Positions 6,373 to 9,609 of a stretch of 9,609 nucleotides of DNA are shown in pieces. Numbering within the stretch: position 1 is the stretch's first letter; each line of letters starts with the position of its first letter. The position numbers and the translations under genes are program-made. The stretch comes from Rhodoferax sp. (GTDB lineage: Bacteria > Pseudomonadota > Gammaproteobacteria > Burkholderiales > Burkholderiaceae_C). The notes below the pieces were generated by a model that saw nothing but the letters and a program-made list of their open reading frames with translations, made no database searches and was not told the origin of the DNA. The stretch covers positions 1 through 9,609 of the forward strand of contig JAQGMQ010000430.1 in assembly GCA_028292305.1 (NCBI GenBank), read 5' to 3'.

Positions 6373-6401
6373 CCGTTCGTCCTGGAGCTTGTCGAAGGGA
6401 C
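6373..6401 (-). repeat. REP-like element, copy B, inverted relative to copy A
   Basis: Read on the minus strand, this 29-base copy has core TTCGACAAGCTC and tail ACGAACGG, aligning with copy A over its whole length with a few substitutions and one or two small shifts. With copy A it makes a head-to-head inverted pair separated by 38 bases. A degenerate tail-only piece, CAGCCACGAACGG, lies at 6424-6436, four bases short of the lptE stop. Such pairs often sit between convergent genes and may stop transcription or protect RNA ends. Confidence 0.75.
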
Positions 6402-6440
6402 GGGTTCAGCTGATTCAACCGGCCAGCCACGAACGGATGG

Positions 6441-6971
6441 CTAAATGGCCTTCACCGCAGCCAGTCGCCGCACTACCTGCTGCACGATGTCGGACTGCAT
6501 GTTGCGGTACAGCAGTTGCTCTTCGCCTTCCTTGGCCAGCGCCTGTGACTCGACATAACTCATGTCGCGCTGCTGCAGCAGTTCGACGTCGGAGATCAGT
6601 TCGTCGCCGGCCTGGTTGCGCAGCTTGAACTTGAAGCGCAGGCGCAGCTGGAACTCGCGCACCTGGCCTGAAGAGTTGAGTCCGACCACGGTCTTTTCAC
6701 GCTGGTCGCCCACCACATCGAGAATCACCTGCGCCTGGTTGATGCGGCGTGCATCGGTGATCACCTCGACCCTGCCGCTGCCCTCCAGGTTGCGTTTGAG
6801 TTCGTTGCCGAGCGTCGAGCTTTCGCCGACCCGCACAAAAATCGTGCTGAAGGCGTAGTTCGGTGCCTCGCGCAGCTTGAAGCCGCAGGCGCTCAACGTG
6901 GCGGTGGCGGCTGCCGAAAGCAGCAGGGTGCGGCGGGAGATCATGGCCGTGCGGGTGTAGGTGTGGCTCAT
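6441..6971 (-). CDS. lptE: LPS-assembly lipoprotein LptE
   Basis: LptE is an outer-membrane lipoprotein that plugs and assembles the LptD barrel for lipopolysaccharide export. The 176 residues have a positively charged region with R13-R14, a hydrophobic stretch, and a lipobox L26-S27-A28-C29. The following G30-F-K-L-R is typical of LptE, and a residue other than aspartate after the cysteine suits outer-membrane sorting. The mature part contains IFVRVGESSTLGNELKRNL, AQVILDVVGDQREKTVVGLN and REFQLRLRFKFKLRNQAG, matching the LptE/RlpB pattern. ATG 6971 lies one base after the leuS stop, favouring translational coupling. An in-frame ATG at 6944 (MISRRTLLLS) gives a more usual signal peptide length, so the start is uncertain. 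It stops with TAG, unlike the other genes here. Normally holA follows, but here the neighbour is the arginine module, converging from the other strand. Confidence 0.92.
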   Translation of the reverse strand: MSHTYTRTAMISRRTLLLSAAATATLSACGFKLREAPNYAFSTIFVRVGESSTLGNELKRNLEGSGRVEVITDARRINQAQVILDVVGDQREKTVVGLNSSGQVREFQLRLRFKFKLRNQAGDELISDVELLQQRDMSYVESQALAKEGEEQLLYRNMQSDIVQQVVRRLAAVKAI

Positions 6972-6972
6972 G

Positions 6973-9609
6973 TCAGATCACCACGTTCACGAGACGACCC
7001 GGCACCACGATCACCTTTTTTGGTGTCGCCCCGGCGGCCAGCTTGACATAGACCTCGTTGGCCAGGGCCGCGGCTTCGATGGTCTCCTTGCTCGCGCCCG
7101 CGGGCACGAGGATGGAGCCGCGCAGCTTGCCGTTGACCTGCAGCATGAGTTCGACCTCGTCCTTCTCGAGCGCCAGCGGATCGACTTGCGGCCAGGGTGC
7201 GTCGAGCACCTCGCCGAAGCGGCCGGCATAGCCGAGCTCACTCCACAACGCATGCGCAATGTGCGGCGTGGCCGGGTACATGCAGCGCAGCAAAATGCCG
7301 AAGGCTTCGACCAGCGCCACCTGGGCGCCGGCGGATTCGGGCGCCTTGTAGTCTTCGAGCGCATTCAGCACCTTCATCGCGCCGGAGACGACGGTGTTGT
7401 ATTGCATGCGCTGGTAGTCGTAGTCGATCTGCTTCAGCACGGTGTGGATTTCAAGCCGCAGGGCCTTGGCTTCCTTGCCGAAAGCCACGTCTTTCAGACT
7501 CGCGGCGCCGGTCACGCCTTCGACGGCCGATGCGAAATCGGAGGCGAGCAGCTTGGCGCCGAAGGCCCACACGCGCTTCAGGAAACGGTACGAGCCTTCG
7601 ACCGCCGCGTCGTTCCACTCGAGCGTGGCTTCGGGCGGCGCCGTGAACATGGTGTACAGGCGCGCGGTGTCGGCGCCGTATTTTTCGATCAGGTCCTGCG
7701 GGTCGACGCCGTTGTTCTTGCTCTTGCTCATGGTGCCCACGCCTTCGTAGTTCACCATCGAACCGTCGACCTTGCGCTTGGCGCCCACGACCTTGCCCGT
7801 GGCGTCGAGCACGTCGTCGACCTCGGCCGGCCAGAAGTATTCGATGCCGCCTTTTTCGTTCTTGCGCGAATAGATGTCGTTCAGCACCATGCCCTGCGTC
7901 AGCAACTTGGTGAAGGGCTCGTCGACCTTGGACAGACCGAGGTCGCGCATCACCTTGGTCCAGAAGCGGGCGTACAACAAATGCAGGATCGCGTGTTCGA
8001 TGCCGCCGATGTACTGGTCCATCGGCATCCAGTAGTCGGCGCCTTCGGCCACCATCTGCTGGTCGTTCTTCGGGTCGCAATAGCGCATGAAGTACCAGCT
8101 CGAATCGACGAAGGTGTCCATGGTGTCGGTCTCACGGCGCGCGGGCACACCACACACCGGGCACACCACGCCGGCGTGGAAGCCTTCGTGTTTGTGCAGC
8201 GGGTTGCCCGAGCCATCGGGCACGCAATCTTGCGGCAGCACCACGGGCAGGTCTTTTTCGGGCACAGGCACGGCGCCGTGCTCGGGGCAATGGATCATCG
8301 GGATCGGCGTGCCCCAGTAACGCTGGCGGCTCACGCCCCAGTCGCGCAGGCGCCAGGTGACCTTCTTCTCGCCCAGGCCCTTGATCTGCAAGGCGTGGCT
8401 CACCGCGTCCACGGCTTCCTGGAACGACAGACCGCTGAAGCTGTCGGAGTTGATGGTCACGCCGCGCTGCTTGTCGCCATACCAGTCGTGCCAGTGGTGG
8501 TAGTCGTAATGCTCGCCGTCCACGTGCACCACTTCAACGATCGGCAAGTCGTATTTGAGCGCGAACTCGAAGTCGCGTTCATCGTGCGCGGGGACGCCCA
8601 TCACGGCGCCGTCGCCGTAACTCATCAGCACATAGTTGCCGACCCACACGTCGATCAGGTGGCCATTGAGCGGATGCACCACCTGCAGACCGGTGCGCAT
8701 GCCGACCTTTTCGCGCGCGGCGAGTTCGGCCTCGGTGGTGCCGCCCTTCTGGCATTCCTCTATGAAGGCGGCCAACGCGGGGTTGGACCTGGCGGCGTGC
8801 GTGGCCAAGGCGTGTTCCGGCGCCACGGCGCAGAAGGTGACGCCCATGATGGTGTCGGCCCGGGTGGTGAAGACATACATCCGGCCACCGCCGATCAATC
8901 CGCCGGTGTCGTCATGGATGTCGTGGGTGAAGGCGAAGCGCACGCCTTCGCTCTTGCCGATCCAGTTTTCCTGCATCAGCTTCACGCGCTCGGGCCAGCC
9001 CGGCAAATGCGACTGCACAGTGCCCAGCAGCTCGTCGGCGTAGTCGGTGATCTTCAGGTAGTAGCCGGGGATCTCGCGCTTCTCGACCAGCGCGCCCGTG
9101 CGCCAGCCCTTGCCGTCGATCACCTGTTCATTGGCCAGCACGGTCTGGTCCACCGGGTCCCAATTGACGACCTGGGTCTTGCGGTAGGCGATGCCTTTCT
9201 CCAGCATCTTCAGGAACAGCCACTGGTTCCACTTTTAGTACTCGGGCGAGCAGGTGGTGACCTCGCGCGACCAGTCGATCGCCAGGCCCATCGCCTGCAT
9301 CTGCTTCTTCATGTAGGCGATGTTGTCGTAGGTCCACTGCGCGGGTGGCACGCCGTTTTTCATCGCGGCGTTTTCGGCAGGCAGGCCGAACGCGTCCCAG
9401 CCCATCGGCATGAGAACGTTGTAGCCGTTCATGCGCAGCTGGCGTGCCAGCATGTCGTTGATGGTGTAGTTGCGCACATGGCCCATGTGCAGCTTGCCGC
9501 TGGGGTAAGGCAGCATCGAACAGGCGTAGAACTTCTTCTTCGAGCGGTCTTCGGTGACGCGGTAGGCGTCCACTGCGGACCAGTGGCTCTGCGCGGCGGC
9601 TTCGACTTC
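6973..9609 (-). pseudogene. leuS: Leucyl-tRNA synthetase with an in-frame TAA codon; extreme N-terminus off window
   Basis: LeuRS charges tRNA-Leu with leucine and edits mischarged products. One reading frame runs from the right edge to TGA 6975-6973, 877 sense codons plus one internal TAA at 9237-9235. Visible features in order are YPSGKLHMGHVRNYT with the HIGH-type HMGH (9489-9478), GWDAFGLPAENAA, the zinc/editing region with VFTTRADTIMGVTF and VPAHDERDFEFALKY, RLRDWGVSRQRYWGTPIPM, and TMSKSKNNG, where MSKSK lies at 7731-7717, and a C-terminal anticodon-binding region. Only about eight or nine starting residues seem missing. The TAA replaces the second tyrosine of the conserved S-P-E-Y-Y-K-W-N-Q-W stretch. 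Everything after it is in frame and conserved, so only a single base change is needed. The next downstream ATG (9207) would lose HMGH. This may be a sequence error, a recent mutation, or a gene rescued by suppression. Confidence 0.9.
9235..9237 (-). other. Internal ochre codon in leuS
   Basis: On the minus strand the codons read TAC TAA AAG, giving Y-stop-K where homologues have Y-Y-(K/R). A one-base change from TAC or TAT explains it, with no frame shift on either side. The base after the stop is A, not a context known for strong readthrough. Confidence 0.9.

Noticed and set aside
9235..9237. Reassignment of TAA to tyrosine in this organism
   Set aside because: No other gene here needs an internal TAA, and a single instance in roughly 2,900 codons does not support a changed code. 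All complete genes end in TGA or TAG, but that is ordinary in GC-rich genomes.

Overview
The window looks like chromosome of a betaproteobacterium, most likely Burkholderiales and probably Comamonadaceae. It is strongly GC-rich, with long antisense open frames everywhere. Every complete gene except lptE stops with TGA (lptE uses TAG). It carries the leuS, lptE, holA, proA block familiar from that group. The family-level placement is inferred from gene content and protein similarity recalled from memory, not from a search.

Layout, left to right. (1) 1-509, minus: N-terminal part of a secreted glutamate/aspartate-type ABC transporter binding protein, cut by the window edge. (2) 643-1923, minus: proA, glutamate-5-semialdehyde dehydrogenase. 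(3) 1960-2526, plus: a small Uma2-family (PD-(D/E)XK-like) nuclease gene, divergent from proA and convergent with holA. (4) 2533-3594, minus: holA, DNA polymerase III delta subunit. (5) 3626-6283: an arginine-to-proline module made of an Lrp/AsnC regulator (minus) that diverges from ornithine cyclodeaminase and arginase (plus). (6) 6284-6440: a convergent gap holding an inverted pair of REP-like repeats. (7) 6441-6971, minus: lptE, the lipopolysaccharide-assembly lipoprotein. (8) 6973-9609, minus: leuS, open to the right edge in one frame except for a single internal TAA codon at 9237-9235.

How the genes work together. Arginase makes ornithine and urea from arginine, and ornithine cyclodeaminase turns ornithine directly into proline and ammonia. 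The divergent Lrp-type regulator is the obvious candidate to control them. proA makes proline from glutamate, so two proline routes lie a few kilobases apart, although proA belongs to the housekeeping block. That block (leuS-lptE-holA-proA) appears interrupted twice: by the arginine module between lptE and holA, and by the Uma2 gene between holA and proA.

Points worth a second look are the in-frame ochre codon in leuS, a 22-codon bridging ORF whose start and stop overlap the neighbouring genes by ATGA at both ends, the two interruptions of the housekeeping block, the REP-like pair, and a possible leaderless start for the Uma2 gene. I found no clearly new defence or mobile system.
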